A stretch of 64,000 bases of DNA from an uncultured Clostridia bacterium. GTDB lineage: Bacteria > Bacillota > Clostridia > Christensenellales > UBA1242. Of this stretch, positions 25,348-34,025 are shown piece after piece. The translations under genes and the position numbers were made by a program. Position 1 is the stretch's first letter. Each line of letters starts with the position of its first letter. The notes under the pieces were generated by a model, which did not search any database, was not told where the DNA came from, and was given only the letters and a program-made list of their open reading frames with translations. The stretch is from assembly GCA_934793215.1 (NCBI GenBank), contig CAKVOP010000002.1:1-64000 (forward strand), read 5' to 3'.

Positions 25348-26424
25348 ATGAGAATTGTTGTTGGAGTAAGTGGCGGAGTGGACTCATCAGTTGCTGCTTA
25401 CCTTTTAAAAGAGCAAGGACATGATGTTATAGGGCTTTTCATGGTCAATTGGGAAGAACAAGATGGCACATGCACGGCAGAGACCGATTATGAAGATGTA
25501 AAGAGGGTTTGCAATAAGATTGGAATACCTTATTTTTCTGTAAATTATGCAAAAGAGTATTACGATAGGGTTTTTAAATACTTTCTTGAAGAATACAAGA
25601 ATGGTAGAACCCCTAACCCAGATGTCCTTTGCAATCGTGAAGTAAAGTTTGGACCTTTTCTTGAACAAGCGAAAAAACTTGGTGCCGATAAAATAGCCAC
25701 AGGGCATTATGCTAAAAAGATAGAGAAAGATGGTAAGTACTATCTTGCAAAAGCCGACGATCTTAATAAGGACCAATCATATTTTTTAAATCAATTAAAT
25801 CAAGAGCAACTTTCTTATGTCGTTTTTCCTCTCGAAAATATAGACAAACCAAAGGTTAGGGAAATAGCCCATGAACTTGACCTCTCGACAGCTGATAAAA
25901 AGGATAGCACAGGAATTTGTTTTATAGGGGAAAGAAACTTTAGAAAGTTTCTAAAACAATTTCTTCCTGCACAGCCTGGGGAGATAAAAGACCTAGATGG
26001 TAATGTCGTAGGTAAGCATGAGGGGCTTATGTATTACACTTTGGGACAACGCAGAGGACTTAATATTGGTGGCCGCAAGGGTGGCAATGGAGAGCGTTGG
26101 TTTGTAGTTAAAAAAGATTTAGAACATAATATTCTCTATGTTTCGCAAGGTGAAGATGATCTTTTGTATAGTGATGGACTTTATGCTAGCGGCATGAACT
26201 GGATTCCTGAAAAACCAAACGAAACAGAATTTGAATGTTTGGCAAAGTTTAGATATCGTCAACCCGACCAAAAAGTAAAGGTGACTATTCTTGATGACAA
26301 AAATATCAGGGTCGATTTTGATGAAAGACAACGAGCAATCACGCCTGGTCAATTTGTCGTTCTGTATGGCGAACAAGGGTTATGTTTGGGTGGCGGAACA
26401 ATAGATAAAAGTTTTAATAAGTAG
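25348..26424 (+). CDS. mnmA: tRNA-specific 2-thiouridylase MnmA
   Basis: A 358-aa ATP-pyrophosphatase that thiolates U34 of Lys, Glu and Gln tRNAs. The PP-loop SGGVDS is at residues 8-13. The two catalytic cysteines are C95 in PDVLCNREVKF and C191 in DSTGICFIGER. The central and C-terminal beta-barrel domains are complete. I choose ATG 25348 because AAGAGG precedes it and MRIVVGVSGG is the family N-terminus. A cysteine desulfurase partner is not in the window. Confidence 0.96.
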   Translation: MRIVVGVSGGVDSSVAAYLLKEQGHDVIGLFMVNWEEQDGTCTAETDYEDVKRVCNKIGIPYFSVNYAKEYYDRVFKYFLEEYKNGRTPNPDVLCNREVKFGPFLEQAKKLGADKIATGHYAKKIEKDGKYYLAKADDLNKDQSYFLNQLNQEQLSYVVFPLENIDKPKVREIAHELDLSTADKKDSTGICFIGERNFRKFLKQFLPAQPGEIKDLDGNVVGKHEGLMYYTLGQRRGLNIGGRKGGNGERWFVVKKDLEHNILYVSQGEDDLLYSDGLYASGMNWIPEKPNETEFECLAKFRYRQPDQKVKVTILDDKNIRVDFDERQRAITPGQFVVLYGEQGLCLGGGTIDKSFNK

Positions 26425-26484
26425 ATTTTTCTTTTAAAGTATAAAAATTGCCCGCTTGCAAATAATACATGCAAGGAGGGGACG

Positions 26485-26700
26485 ATGATAGTAATCAATT
26501 ATATTGCATACATTTTGCTTCTTATTGGCGGACTTAACTGGGGGCTTGTGGGAATTTTCGATTTCAACCTTGTTGCTTGGTGTTGTATGGGAAGCAAGGT
26601 TGCCGAAAGAATTATCTACATTTTGGTGTTAATTGCAACTATTTATCTTATTATCGCACCAGCAGTTTGGGGCGGATTGTACTTCACAGCAAGAGCATAA
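26485..26700 (+). CDS. DUF378 family small membrane protein
   Basis: A 71-aa protein with two membrane helices and the family motif GGLNWGLVGIFDFNLV. The function of the family is unknown. AAGGAGGGG gives a strong ribosome-binding site. A short inverted repeat (CTTGCA / TGCAAG, 26456-26475) lies right at the ribosome-binding site and could form a small hairpin. It is followed by a terminator. Confidence 0.85.
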   Translation: MIVINYIAYILLLIGGLNWGLVGIFDFNLVAWCCMGSKVAERIIYILVLIATIYLIIAPAVWGGLYFTARA

Positions 26701-26709
26701 CACAAGAGT

Positions 26710-26750
26710 AAAAGTAGAAGCAGGGTTTTATCCTCTGCTTTTATTTTTTT
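26710..26750 (+). terminator. Terminator after the DUF378 gene
   Basis: An imperfect hairpin centred on AAGCAG / CTGCTT with an inner GG/CC step is followed by a T-rich run to 26750. Confidence 0.6.
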
Positions 26751-26820
26751 TGAAAGTGTTGAAGTATGTTAGTATTTTCCATTTTTTCATAGTCAAAGTA
26801 AAAAGATTTGATGTAAACAA

Positions 26821-26849
26821 TTGACAAGAATATTTGTTTTGTGTAAACT
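26821..26849 (+). promoter_or_regulatory. Probable promoter of tRNA-Ser
   Basis: TTGACA (26821-26826), 17-nt spacer, TAAACT (26844-26849). It lies about 120 nt before the tRNA, with nothing else recognisable in between. Confidence 0.55.
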
Positions 26850-26977
26850 AGGCTAAAGAAAAAACATATGACTGAAAATACTGTTTTTATTTTAGTTTTA
26901 AAGTATACGAGTAGTCATAAGCAGATGCTAATAAGAAAAAATTGTTTGTCAATTTCTTATAGAATTCTCAAATGTTT

Positions 26978-27065
26978 GCAAAGGTGGTCGAGCGGTTTAA
27001 GGCGCACGCTTGGAAAGCGTGTTAGGTGAAAGCCTACGCAGGTTCAAATCCTGTCCTTTGCGCCA
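26978..27065 (+). tRNA. tRNA-Ser (anticodon GGA), CCA encoded
   Basis: The acceptor stem GCAAAGG (26978-26984) pairs with CCTTTGC (27055-27061), followed by discriminator G and encoded CCA. The anticodon stem CACGC/GCGTG encloses the loop TTGGAAA with anticodon GGA at 27012-27014. The long variable arm and GGTTCAAATCC T-arm are as expected for a class II serine tRNA. Confidence 0.97.
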
Positions 27066-27184
27066 GTTTTTTAAAATTGTTTGGTTTTTGTGGGTTAAAA
27101 GTGACAGTTATTTTTTATGTGTATTTTCGTTAACTAGCATTTGGGTTTGTAGAAAGTAAAGAAATAAAATTGTGCATTTTCAGC

Positions 27185-27217
27185 AAAAAAAACGACCTAT
27201 TTTAGGCCGTTTTTTTG
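27185..27217 (-). terminator. Terminator of the YjzC-like gene
   Basis: On the minus strand an AAAAAACG/CGTTTTTT stem with an inner CCT/AGG step ends in T residues directly after the stop codon. Confidence 0.75.
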
Positions 27218-27379
27218 TTACTCTCTTTCTTCTTCGTAGTGAGAGCCGGAATGTTGGGTTGCTGGGAAGCGTTGACCTTTTTTTAAAGTACAAGCTCCGC
27301 CGCATTTTCCGTTTTTGTCGTAGCAAGCATATTCTCCATCTTTTGGTGCTTGCTCGCCAGGTTTCCATTGTTTACTCAT
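27218..27379 (-). CDS. YjzC-like small protein
   Basis: A 53-aa protein beginning MSKQWKPGEQAPKDGEYACY and ending GSHYEEERE. The KPGEQAPKDGEY start and the KKGQRFPAT segment resemble YjzC-family proteins (function unknown). Here the middle carries three cysteines (C19, C26, C30), suggesting metal binding or disulfides. The Shine-Dalgarno GGAGGT sits 7-8 nt upstream and a terminator follows directly, so it is a complete single-gene unit. A longer antisense reading frame over the same bases lacks these signals. Confidence 0.8.
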   Translation of the reverse strand: MSKQWKPGEQAPKDGEYACYDKNGKCGGACTLKKGQRFPATQHSGSHYEEERE

Positions 27380-27456
27380 GTTTAACCTCCAATTATAGTG
27401 TGCCCATGTTGCGTCGATTTATACAAAATGTTAAATTAAAAAATGTATTAAATTTG

Positions 27457-27485
27457 TTTGCCTTTATTTTTTTCATGGGTTATAA
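27457..27485 (+). promoter_or_regulatory. Promoter of the degV-HIT-rnhA cluster
   Basis: TTGCCT (27457-27462), 17-nt spacer, TATAAT (27480-27485). Confidence 0.6.
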
Positions 27486-27524
27486 TATCTATGCGTTATG
27501 TCGCAAAGATTATTGAGGTGAAAA

Positions 27525-28373
27525 TTGGTAAAAATAATAACAGATAGTTGTGCAGATCTTAACGAACAACTATATAAAGAAAATAATATAAGTGTAATTC
27601 CTCTTTTTGTAACTTTAGGGGAAGATGAATATTTGGACGGAGTAAATATTTGTCCAAATCAAATTTTTGATTATGTGGCAAAAACAAAGGTGCTTCCAAA
27701 GACTGCTGCAAGAAGCATTGAAGAATACAAAGAGTTTTTTTTAGAAGCACTTAAAGAAGGTGATGAAGTCTTTTACACTGGAATTTCAAGCAAACTTTCA
27801 TCTTCGTTTGCAAATGCTCAAAAGGCTGTTGAAGAGCTTGGAAGTGACAAAATCTTTGTTGTTGACAGTGAAAGCCTTTCGACAGGAATTGGCAACCTCG
27901 TTTTACTTGCGTGTGAACTGGCAAAAAATGGCAAAAGTGGAAAAGAAATTGCCGAGATTGTTGAAAATCAGGCAAAACACAACCAAGCATCTTTTGTTGT
28001 TGATAATTTAGATTATTTATACAAGGGTGGCAGATGCTCTGCAATGGCTAAATTTGGTGCAAATTTATTAAGAATAAAACCACGCCTTGAACTTATAGAC
28101 GGGGAAATTAAAAATACTGGGAAATATATGGGAAACTTTAAAATTGTTTGCAAAAAATACATAGATGATATGTTAAAACTGCACCCAAATTGCAAACAAG
28201 ACATTGCATTTATCACCCATACTTGTCAAGATAAAGACTTTGTTCAAAGCATAGTTGATTATGTTAAAAGTAAAAATATATTCAAACAAGTTGTTGCCAC
28301 TGATGCGGGTTCTACAATAACAAGTCATTGTGGTGCGAATACTCTTGGAATTCTTTACTTGTTGGAGGATTAA
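27525..28373 (+). CDS. DegV family fatty-acid-binding protein (FakB-like)
   Basis: A 282-aa EDD-fold protein that holds a fatty acid for phosphorylation by FakA and passes the acyl phosphate to PlsX/PlsY. The N-terminus VKIITDSCADL and the GISSKLSSSFANA segment are typical. The lipid-pocket region FVVDNLDYLYKGGRC is present. The start is TTG 27525, with GAGGTG upstream and the family N-terminus directly after it. A full FakA kinase is not in this window, although a FakA-like middle domain stands alone at 40705. The TAATG junction couples it to the HIT gene. Confidence 0.9.
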   Translation: MVKIITDSCADLNEQLYKENNISVIPLFVTLGEDEYLDGVNICPNQIFDYVAKTKVLPKTAARSIEEYKEFFLEALKEGDEVFYTGISSKLSSSFANAQKAVEELGSDKIFVVDSESLSTGIGNLVLLACELAKNGKSGKEIAEIVENQAKHNQASFVVDNLDYLYKGGRCSAMAKFGANLLRIKPRLELIDGEIKNTGKYMGNFKIVCKKYIDDMLKLHPNCKQDIAFITHTCQDKDFVQSIVDYVKSKNIFKQVVATDAGSTITSHCGANTLGILYLLED

Positions 28374-28777
28374 TGGATAACTGCATTTTTTGCAAAATTA
28401 TAAAAGGTGAAATTCCTTCATATAAGATTTATGAAGATGACTTTACTTATTCTTTTTTAGACCTTTCTAATGATGGGAATGGGCACATATTGGTTATTCC
28501 TAAAAAGCACTGCGAAAATATTTTGGATTGTGATGAAGACACTCTTGCACGCGTTATGCACACCATCAAACTTATTTCAAATCATTTGGTAGAAAATTGT
28601 GGCTTTGACGGAGTAAATGTGCTTAATGCTTGTGGAACAGAAGCAGAACAGAGTGTTTTTCATCTTCATTTTCATATTCTTCCAAGAAAGAGCGGGGACG
28701 GAATGCACATTTTCCCTAGACTTGAAAAATGTAAGTTTTCAAATGAAGAACTTTGTGAAATGTTGAGGATAGACTAA
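28373..28777 (+). CDS. HIT family nucleotide hydrolase
   Basis: A 134-aa histidine-triad protein of the Hint/HinT type, hydrolysing nucleoside phosphoramidates or related adenylates. The catalytic motif is H97-L-H99-F-H101. An N-terminal zinc site is suggested by C4, C7 and H46. The start overlaps the degV stop by 1 nt with GGAGG upstream. Confidence 0.92.
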   Translation: MDNCIFCKIIKGEIPSYKIYEDDFTYSFLDLSNDGNGHILVIPKKHCENILDCDEDTLARVMHTIKLISNHLVENCGFDGVNVLNACGTEAEQSVFHLHFHILPRKSGDGMHIFPRLEKCKFSNEELCEMLRID

Positions 28778-28778
28778 C

Positions 28779-29228
28779 ATGAAAAACATTATCTTATATA
28801 CTGATGGTGCATGTTCTGGTAATCCCGGTATGGGAGGCTGGGGAGCAATTCTCATGTATAACGAAAAAGAAAAAGTCCTTTCTGGAAACGCTGAACTTAC
28901 AACGAACAATCGCATGGAATTAACTGCGGTTATACAGGGCTTGAATGCTCTCAAAGAAGCGTGTGAAGTTGATGTTTATAGTGATTCTGCTTATGTGGTA
29001 AATGCATTTTTGCAAGATTGGGTAGGCAACTGGGTAAAAAATGGATTTAAAACAAGCAAAGGTAAGGTCCAAAATCTTGATTTGTGGCAGGAACTTTTGT
29101 CCCTTTGTGAAAAACATAAAGTTCATTGGCATAAAGTGAAGGGACATGCTGATAATGAGTACAACAACCGTTGTGACAAACTGGCAACAGGAGAAATTGA
29201 TAAGTTAAGACAAGATAAGGGTGAATAA
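28779..29228 (+). CDS. rnhA: Ribonuclease HI
   Basis: A 149-aa endonuclease cutting RNA in RNA-DNA hybrids, for Okazaki primer and R-loop removal. The acidic catalytic set D9, E47, D69 and D133 is complete, with H123 in KVKGHADN. The length is typical of a bare catalytic domain without an N-terminal hybrid-binding domain. It starts 1 nt after the HIT gene and ends in its own terminator. Confidence 0.93.
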   Translation: MKNIILYTDGACSGNPGMGGWGAILMYNEKEKVLSGNAELTTNNRMELTAVIQGLNALKEACEVDVYSDSAYVVNAFLQDWVGNWVKNGFKTSKGKVQNLDLWQELLSLCEKHKVHWHKVKGHADNEYNNRCDKLATGEIDKLRQDKGE

Positions 29229-29271
29229 TCCTTGTTGGTAAAATCTTTTTAATTGATATATACTTGGACAT

Positions 29272-29313
29272 AAAAAAACAAGCGTCGCACATTAAAACGA
29301 TGCTTGTTTTTTG
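29272..29313 (+). terminator. Terminator after rnhA
   Basis: ACAAGCGTCG pairs with CGATGCTTGT (one G-U), flanked by A and T runs. Confidence 0.85.
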
Positions 29314-29380
29314 TTTTAAATATTTGATTTAAAGTATTTGCTTGAAGTTTAAAATACCGAGGCGTTTTTAAAGCAACATG

Positions 29381-29932
29381 CTAATCAATATTGATTAGTT
29401 TATCAAAAATAGTTTCATAAATAGCGGGAGCGTTTGTTTTCCACTTATGAATTGCCTCATTGGCTGATTGCCTAGAAGGTGCCTTTATGCAAAGTGTAAA
29501 CATTGGTGTGGGAATTAGTGGTTCGTATATTTTTAATTCAACATTGTATGATCCGTCATCATTTTTGGTGTATGTCGCACTATATTCCTGTGAAGACTTA
29601 ACATTTAACCTATTTGCTTGCAAATAGGCGGAAATTTCTTCTCTCTTTGATAATGGGATTCGTCCATACAGATGAGAAAGGCATTCTCTTCCTTCATAAG
29701 TGAGAGCAAAAAGTTCTTTATCTTCATTTCCGGTGTTGTATAAAAGACGACAATCAACAAGGTCATGAATTATCGCTTTACAATCCATATAATTTTGTAT
29801 CCAAGTGTTTTTAACCGAGCAAATATCCAAAATAGAGTCTTCTGTTAAAGGAATTTCCATTTTGTCAATTACAAAAAGCATTGTAAGTTTATCTAAAACC
29901 ACTTGGTCTTTGTCTGAAAGTATTCTATCCAT
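29381..29932 (-). CDS. DUF4364 family protein (putative winged-helix regulator)
   Basis: A 183-aa protein; the family is clostridial and predicted to carry an N-terminal winged helix. Here residues about 10-85 could form that domain and about 100-183 an effector or dimer domain rich in beta strands. A DNA-binding role is inferred. The ATG at 29932 has no Shine-Dalgarno, and a TATAAT box ends 7 nt upstream, so the mRNA should be leaderless. It is divergent from the gene at 30023 across paired promoters. Confidence 0.75.
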   Translation of the reverse strand: MDRILSDKDQVVLDKLTMLFVIDKMEIPLTEDSILDICSVKNTWIQNYMDCKAIIHDLVDCRLLYNTGNEDKELFALTYEGRECLSHLYGRIPLSKREEISAYLQANRLNVKSSQEYSATYTKNDDGSYNVELKIYEPLIPTPMFTLCIKAPSRQSANEAIHKWKTNAPAIYETIFDKLINID

Positions 29933-29939
29933 ATGTATG

Positions 29940-30004
29940 ATTATATCATGTTTTTTAAATAAATCAAATTATTTGTTTGATTTTTCAATTTATTATGCTA
30001 CAAT
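29940..30004. promoter_or_regulatory. Divergent promoter pair sharing a palindrome
   Basis: Minus strand: TTGATT (29967-29962), 16-nt spacer, TATAAT (29945-29940). Plus strand: TTGATT (29977-29982), 16-nt spacer, TACAAT (29999-30004) with extended TGc. The two -35 boxes lie in an inverted repeat, AAATCAAA (29961-29968) and TTTGATTT (29976-29983). Confidence 0.65.
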
Positions 30005-30022
30005 ATAATTTAAGAGGGGAAT

Positions 30023-30724
30023 ATGAATAAAGATATTGAACAATTTTTAATTGCATGTGATGACCTCATTGGTTGCAAGTTTTTGGTCGCTGAATATAAA
30101 TTGTCAAAAATGCTTAAAGCACTTGCAAGTGCACAAGATGTTTGTAACCTTGTCGGTGAGTGTTTAGAGCAATTCAATCGTGATAGAGAATTTGCAAAAG
30201 CATATATGGAAGATAAAAGAGGCAATTTCTATGTTGAAATGCCAGAAGAAGAGTATAAAATAATTGCACTTGTTTTTTGCACTCTAGTTGATATCGATGG
30301 CAAAAAAATTGATTTCACCGATTTTGTTATGAGGTTTTTTGGACGAGAGGAAAATCCTTACGAGTCCTTTGTGCAAACAATGATTGTTCCTTTTAGAAAT
30401 CTTATCGCAGAAGCTTTTAGCGGTCAGCCAGTTCAAGAAGAAAATGATGTAGATGATGAAAAGACGGAAGAATCCGACGAAGAAGCCTCTGGTGATAAAT
30501 TTGACCTCGCACAAAGAGTTGCGGTTCAAATTTTAAGTGAGCTTCAATTTTTGAGACAAGATGAGACCATTGATCGGGTGACACAAATAGCCAGAGCGAT
30601 TGTAAAAACGAGTTCTATGAAAGATGAAGAGGTTTCATCAAGCCTTATTTGTGCATTAAAATTCTATAAAGTTAAACAAATTAGGTTTATGGTTAAAGAA
30701 CTTGTTGACGCATTTGATTTATAA
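30023..30724 (+). CDS. Hypothetical protein
   Basis: A 233-aa soluble protein, strongly acidic in the middle (about 138-160, EENDVDDEKTEESDEE). It has helical N-terminal (1-130) and C-terminal (165-233) parts and no signal peptide or membrane segment. I recognise no family. GAGGGG provides a Shine-Dalgarno. It shares a divergent promoter region with the DUF4364 gene, and its last 6 nt overlap the convergent ylbJ. Confidence 0.75.
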   Translation: MNKDIEQFLIACDDLIGCKFLVAEYKLSKMLKALASAQDVCNLVGECLEQFNRDREFAKAYMEDKRGNFYVEMPEEEYKIIALVFCTLVDIDGKKIDFTDFVMRFFGREENPYESFVQTMIVPFRNLIAEAFSGQPVQEENDVDDEKTEESDEEASGDKFDLAQRVAVQILSELQFLRQDETIDRVTQIARAIVKTSSMKDEEVSSSLICALKFYKVKQIRFMVKELVDAFDL

Positions 30725-31636
30725 AAATAAAGATAACAGCAGAGCAAAAATAGCAGATAAAATGCCATGGGTGACTTTTTGTAAAATAAAAAGTCCAACT
30801 GGCATTTTTATTTTTTCAAGAAAAGTCATTGATTGGAGAATAGTTGAAAGCCCTCCAAAACTTATAACGAAGCTTGCGAGAATCATGGCAAGTTTTTGAT
30901 TTGTTAATTTAGAAATTTCAATACAACCTTTTGTAATTTCCACTGTGCCTTGTAAAACTTCTTTTATAGGAGAAGGAAAAAGGCTTAAAATAGGATTAAA
31001 TGCGGTTATTATAACAAAGAAAATGGCGATTATTACGCCGACTGAAAGAATGCTTAAAGCAGAATCTATAACAATTTGTGATAAGTCTTGTTTAGCATTC
31101 ATGTTTGTGTAAGGAGCTTGTCCACTTTCTTTTGCCTTGATGTTTCGGTACAGAAGTCCATTTATCATTGCTCCTAAAATGTGTGCAATTAAAATAAAAT
31201 ATCCTATTTTAACATTATTGAACATTATAGCTCCAACTGCACCTACAATAAACATTGGACCAGAGGTTGAACAAAAACTAGTCATTTTATAAGCATCGGT
31301 TTGAGAAATCTTGCCTTGCAAATAGAGGTCACTAGTCATTTTTGCACCTACTGGATAACCGGAAATTATAGCCATAAAAAAGACGTAGGCAGATGGAGGT
31401 GGGGTTTTATAAAGCCTGTAACAAGGTCGTTTAAATGGTCTTGATAAAAAGTTAATATTCCCAAATGTTGAGAGTATCTTTGTAAAAAAAATAAATGGCA
31501 AAACACTTGGTAAGACATTGAGTGCCCAAGCGGATATCCCATTGTAAGTTGCTGAAACATAAACGCTTGGAGATATAACCATATTTATTAGAATAAATCC
31601 AATTAAAATTGTTAAAAAAGTGTTATATTTTTTCAT
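30719..31636 (-). CDS. ylbJ: Sporulation integral membrane protein YlbJ
   Basis: A 305-aa polytopic protein of the nucleoside-recognition (gate) family with about eight membrane helices. Characteristic YlbJ segments include ISGYPVGAK and CSTSGPMFIVGAVG. YlbJ is needed for normal endospore formation in Bacillus; its transported species is not known. The start could be ATG 31636 or the in-frame ATG at 31669; neither has a strong ribosome-binding site. An exact sigma-E -10 octamer lies upstream at 31708-31715. Its place beside pta is typical of Clostridia. Confidence 0.87.
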   Translation of the reverse strand: MKKYNTFLTILIGFILINMVISPSVYVSATYNGISAWALNVLPSVLPFIFFTKILSTFGNINFLSRPFKRPCYRLYKTPPPSAYVFFMAIISGYPVGAKMTSDLYLQGKISQTDAYKMTSFCSTSGPMFIVGAVGAIMFNNVKIGYFILIAHILGAMINGLLYRNIKAKESGQAPYTNMNAKQDLSQIVIDSALSILSVGVIIAIFFVIITAFNPILSLFPSPIKEVLQGTVEITKGCIEISKLTNQKLAMILASFVISFGGLSTILQSMTFLEKIKMPVGLFILQKVTHGILSAIFALLLSLFL

Positions 31637-31707
31637 TAAGACCACCAAATAATTTGACAAGATAAGCATAAATGCTTAAAATTAATACTAGAGAAATCGT
31701 AAACATT

Positions 31708-31715
31708 AATGTATG
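31708..31715 (-). promoter_or_regulatory. Sigma-E-like -10 element upstream of ylbJ
   Basis: On the minus strand CATACATT fits CATACAHT exactly. The best -35 at 14 nt is AATTATTT, only 6/8, so this is weaker than the others. Confidence 0.3.
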
Positions 31716-31752
31716 TTTATTCCAAATATAAATAATTTAGAAGGAAGATAGA

Positions 31753-32733
31753 ATGAAAGAAAAACACCTTTATAAAAAGGCAAGAGAACTCAATAAGGCT
31801 ATTGTTTTTCCAGAAGCTGGGTTCAGTGATAGAACTATTGAGGCAATCAAAATTATTAAGAAAAAGGGCATTGCACGTCCAATTCTTATTGGAGATGAAA
31901 GTGCAATCGTGCTTCGAGACAAGTCGCTTGTAGAATATCAAATAATCAATCCAAAGACCTTTCAAAATCGAGAGGAACTTGTGAAGGTTCTCCTTGAAAA
32001 ACGCAAAGACAAAGGCTTGACAAGAGAGGAAGCGGAGCGACTAGTTGACGACCCATACTATTTTGGAACCCTTCTCGTCGAAAAAGGGTATGCCGATGGT
32101 ATGGTTGCTGGGGCAGAGGCTTCAACTGCCACAACAATTCGTCCGGCACTTCAAATCATTAAAGCAAAAAGAAAAACGGGAATTGTTTCATCTTGCTTAA
32201 TAATGCCAGGCACAAACAAGTTCTTAAAGGGGAAATGGTTGGTTCTTGCGGATTGTGGACTTAACATAAACCCTAATGAAGATGAACTTTACCAAATTGC
32301 TTGTCAAAGCACTGAAACTTATAGAAATCTTGGGCTTGCAAATCCAAAAGTTGCATTCTTATCTTTTTCGAGTAAAGGCTCGGGCAAAGACGAGGGCTTA
32401 AACAAGATTAGAGTGGCATGTGCAAAATTTAAGAAAACGGGAACTATTTGCGATGGAGAGCTTCAATTTGATGGGGCGATGGTAGAACGTGTTGCCAAAA
32501 TTAAATGCCCAGACAGTCCTATTAAAGGTGATGCAAACATTCTTATATTCCCAGATTTGAATAGTGGAAACATTTGCTATAAGGCGATGCAATATATGGG
32601 CGGAGTGCAAGCAATCGGCCCAATTTTACAAGGACTTAAAAAGCCTGTAAATGATTTATCAAGAGGTTGTACAGTAGAGGATATCCTTTCTGTTACAGCT
32701 GTAACGGCACTTCAATGCCAAAATGAAAAATAA
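31753..32733 (+). CDS. pta: Phosphate acetyltransferase
   Basis: A 326-aa enzyme interconverting acetyl-CoA and acetyl phosphate, first half of the acetate pathway. The short, single-domain Pta form lacks the N-terminal DRTGG extension. Segments FPEAGFSDRT, GMVAGAEASTATTIRPALQII (a 20-residue stretch from about 115), SFSSKGS and the C-terminal GPILQGLKKPVNDLSRG are typical. The Shine-Dalgarno is AAGGAAG. It is followed 10 nt later by ackA, giving acetate and ATP formation from acetyl-CoA. Confidence 0.95.
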   Translation: MKEKHLYKKARELNKAIVFPEAGFSDRTIEAIKIIKKKGIARPILIGDESAIVLRDKSLVEYQIINPKTFQNREELVKVLLEKRKDKGLTREEAERLVDDPYYFGTLLVEKGYADGMVAGAEASTATTIRPALQIIKAKRKTGIVSSCLIMPGTNKFLKGKWLVLADCGLNINPNEDELYQIACQSTETYRNLGLANPKVAFLSFSSKGSGKDEGLNKIRVACAKFKKTGTICDGELQFDGAMVERVAKIKCPDSPIKGDANILIFPDLNSGNICYKAMQYMGGVQAIGPILQGLKKPVNDLSRGCTVEDILSVTAVTALQCQNEK

Positions 32734-32743
32734 AGGAGAAAAT

Positions 32744-33946
32744 ATGAAAGTATTAGTTATTAACGCAGGAAGCAGTTCTTTAAAATATCAAGTTTTTGAT
32801 ATGGATAATGAAAATGTGATTGCAAAAGGAAATTGTGAAAAAATAGGAATCAACGGGTCTTTTATTAAATACAAGGCTCATGGCGTGGAAAAAGTTTTTG
32901 AAGGGAACCTTGCAAATCACACAGAAGCACTTGCAAAGGTGCTTGAAATTCTTCAAAACAAGGAATATGGCGTGGTAAAATCTCTCGATGAAATCGACGC
33001 TATTGGACACAGAGTGCTTCATGGTGGGGAAATCTTTAAGAAATCAGTACTCGTGACGAAAGATAACCTTGCTCAAATGGAGGAACTTATTCCACTTGGA
33101 CCTTTGCATATGCCTGCAAATATATCGGGAATTAAGGCTTGCGAAGAAATATTTGGTAATAAGCCACAAGTTGCAGTGTTTGATACAGCATTCCATTCAA
33201 ACATGCCTGAAAAAGCGTTCTTGTATGGACTTCCTTATGAAGCGTATACAGATTGGAAAATTAGAAGATATGGTTTTCATGGGACAAGTCATCGTTTCGT
33301 AAGCAGTGAATGTGCTCGTCTTATGGGTAAAGATATTAAAGATCTTAAAATTATCACATGCCACCTTGGAAATGGTTCATCAATTTCTGCTGTAAAGGGC
33401 GGGGTTTCAGTTGATACAACTATGGGGCTTACTCCACTTGCAGGGGTTCTTATGGGAACTCGTTGCGGAGATATTGACCCTTCAATATTAGAGGCTATTC
33501 AAGACAGAACGGGGTGGTCATTAAAAGAAATCACAAATTATCTTAACAAGAAGAGTGGTATTCTTGGAATGAATGGTGTTTCAAGTGATATGCGTGATAA
33601 CGAAGAAGAAATCAAGAAAGGTAATAAAAGGGCCGAACTTGTAGTTGAAATGCTTGCATACCAAATCAAAAAATACATTGGTGCTTATATGTGTGCAATG
33701 GGTGGAGTAGACGCTATTGTCTTCACTGGTGGTGTAGGTGAAAACGACTCCGTATTGAGAGAAAAAGTTCTTGATGGACTTGAATTTGCAGGAATTGTTC
33801 TTGACAAAGCGAAAAATGGAGTAATCCCACGCGGAACAATAGAAGAAATTGAAGCTCCAGAAAGCAAAGTGAAAATTTATAGATTGCCTACTGATGAGGA
33901 ACTCCTCATTGCAAGAGACACAAAAGAATTGGTAGAAAATAAGTAA
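32744..33946 (+). CDS. ackA: Acetate kinase
   Basis: A 400-aa ASKHA-fold kinase that makes ATP and acetate from acetyl phosphate. Visible signatures are VLVINAGSSSLKYQ (residues about 2-15), the RYGFHGTSHRFVS segment, CHLGNGSS and FTGGVGEND. I choose ATG 32744 because AAAGGAG lies just upstream and MKVLVINAGS is the family start. The pta-ackA pair indicates a fermentative metabolism. Confidence 0.97.
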   Translation: MKVLVINAGSSSLKYQVFDMDNENVIAKGNCEKIGINGSFIKYKAHGVEKVFEGNLANHTEALAKVLEILQNKEYGVVKSLDEIDAIGHRVLHGGEIFKKSVLVTKDNLAQMEELIPLGPLHMPANISGIKACEEIFGNKPQVAVFDTAFHSNMPEKAFLYGLPYEAYTDWKIRRYGFHGTSHRFVSSECARLMGKDIKDLKIITCHLGNGSSISAVKGGVSVDTTMGLTPLAGVLMGTRCGDIDPSILEAIQDRTGWSLKEITNYLNKKSGILGMNGVSSDMRDNEEEIKKGNKRAELVVEMLAYQIKKYIGAYMCAMGGVDAIVFTGGVGENDSVLREKVLDGLEFAGIVLDKAKNGVIPRGTIEEIEAPESKVKIYRLPTDEELLIARDTKELVENK

Positions 33947-33961
33947 TTTAGTGTAAAACAC

Positions 33962-33990
33962 TTGACAAAATGCTTGAAAATATCTATAAT
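33962..33990 (+). promoter_or_regulatory. Consensus promoter of rpmF
   Basis: TTGACA (33962-33967), 17-nt spacer, TATAAT (33985-33990): a perfect sigma-A match. Confidence 0.9.
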
Positions 33991-34025
33991 TTAAGAGCAA
34001 GAATGAATTTTTAAGGAGGAAAGAC

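Noticed and set aside
26864..27030. A short frame beginning MTENTVFILVL
   Set aside because: It reads into tRNA-Ser and has no ribosome-binding site; chance frame in AT-rich DNA.
27172..27516. A 114-codon frame on the + strand
   Set aside because: It is antisense to the YjzC-like gene, lacks a ribosome-binding site and begins inside that gene's terminator.
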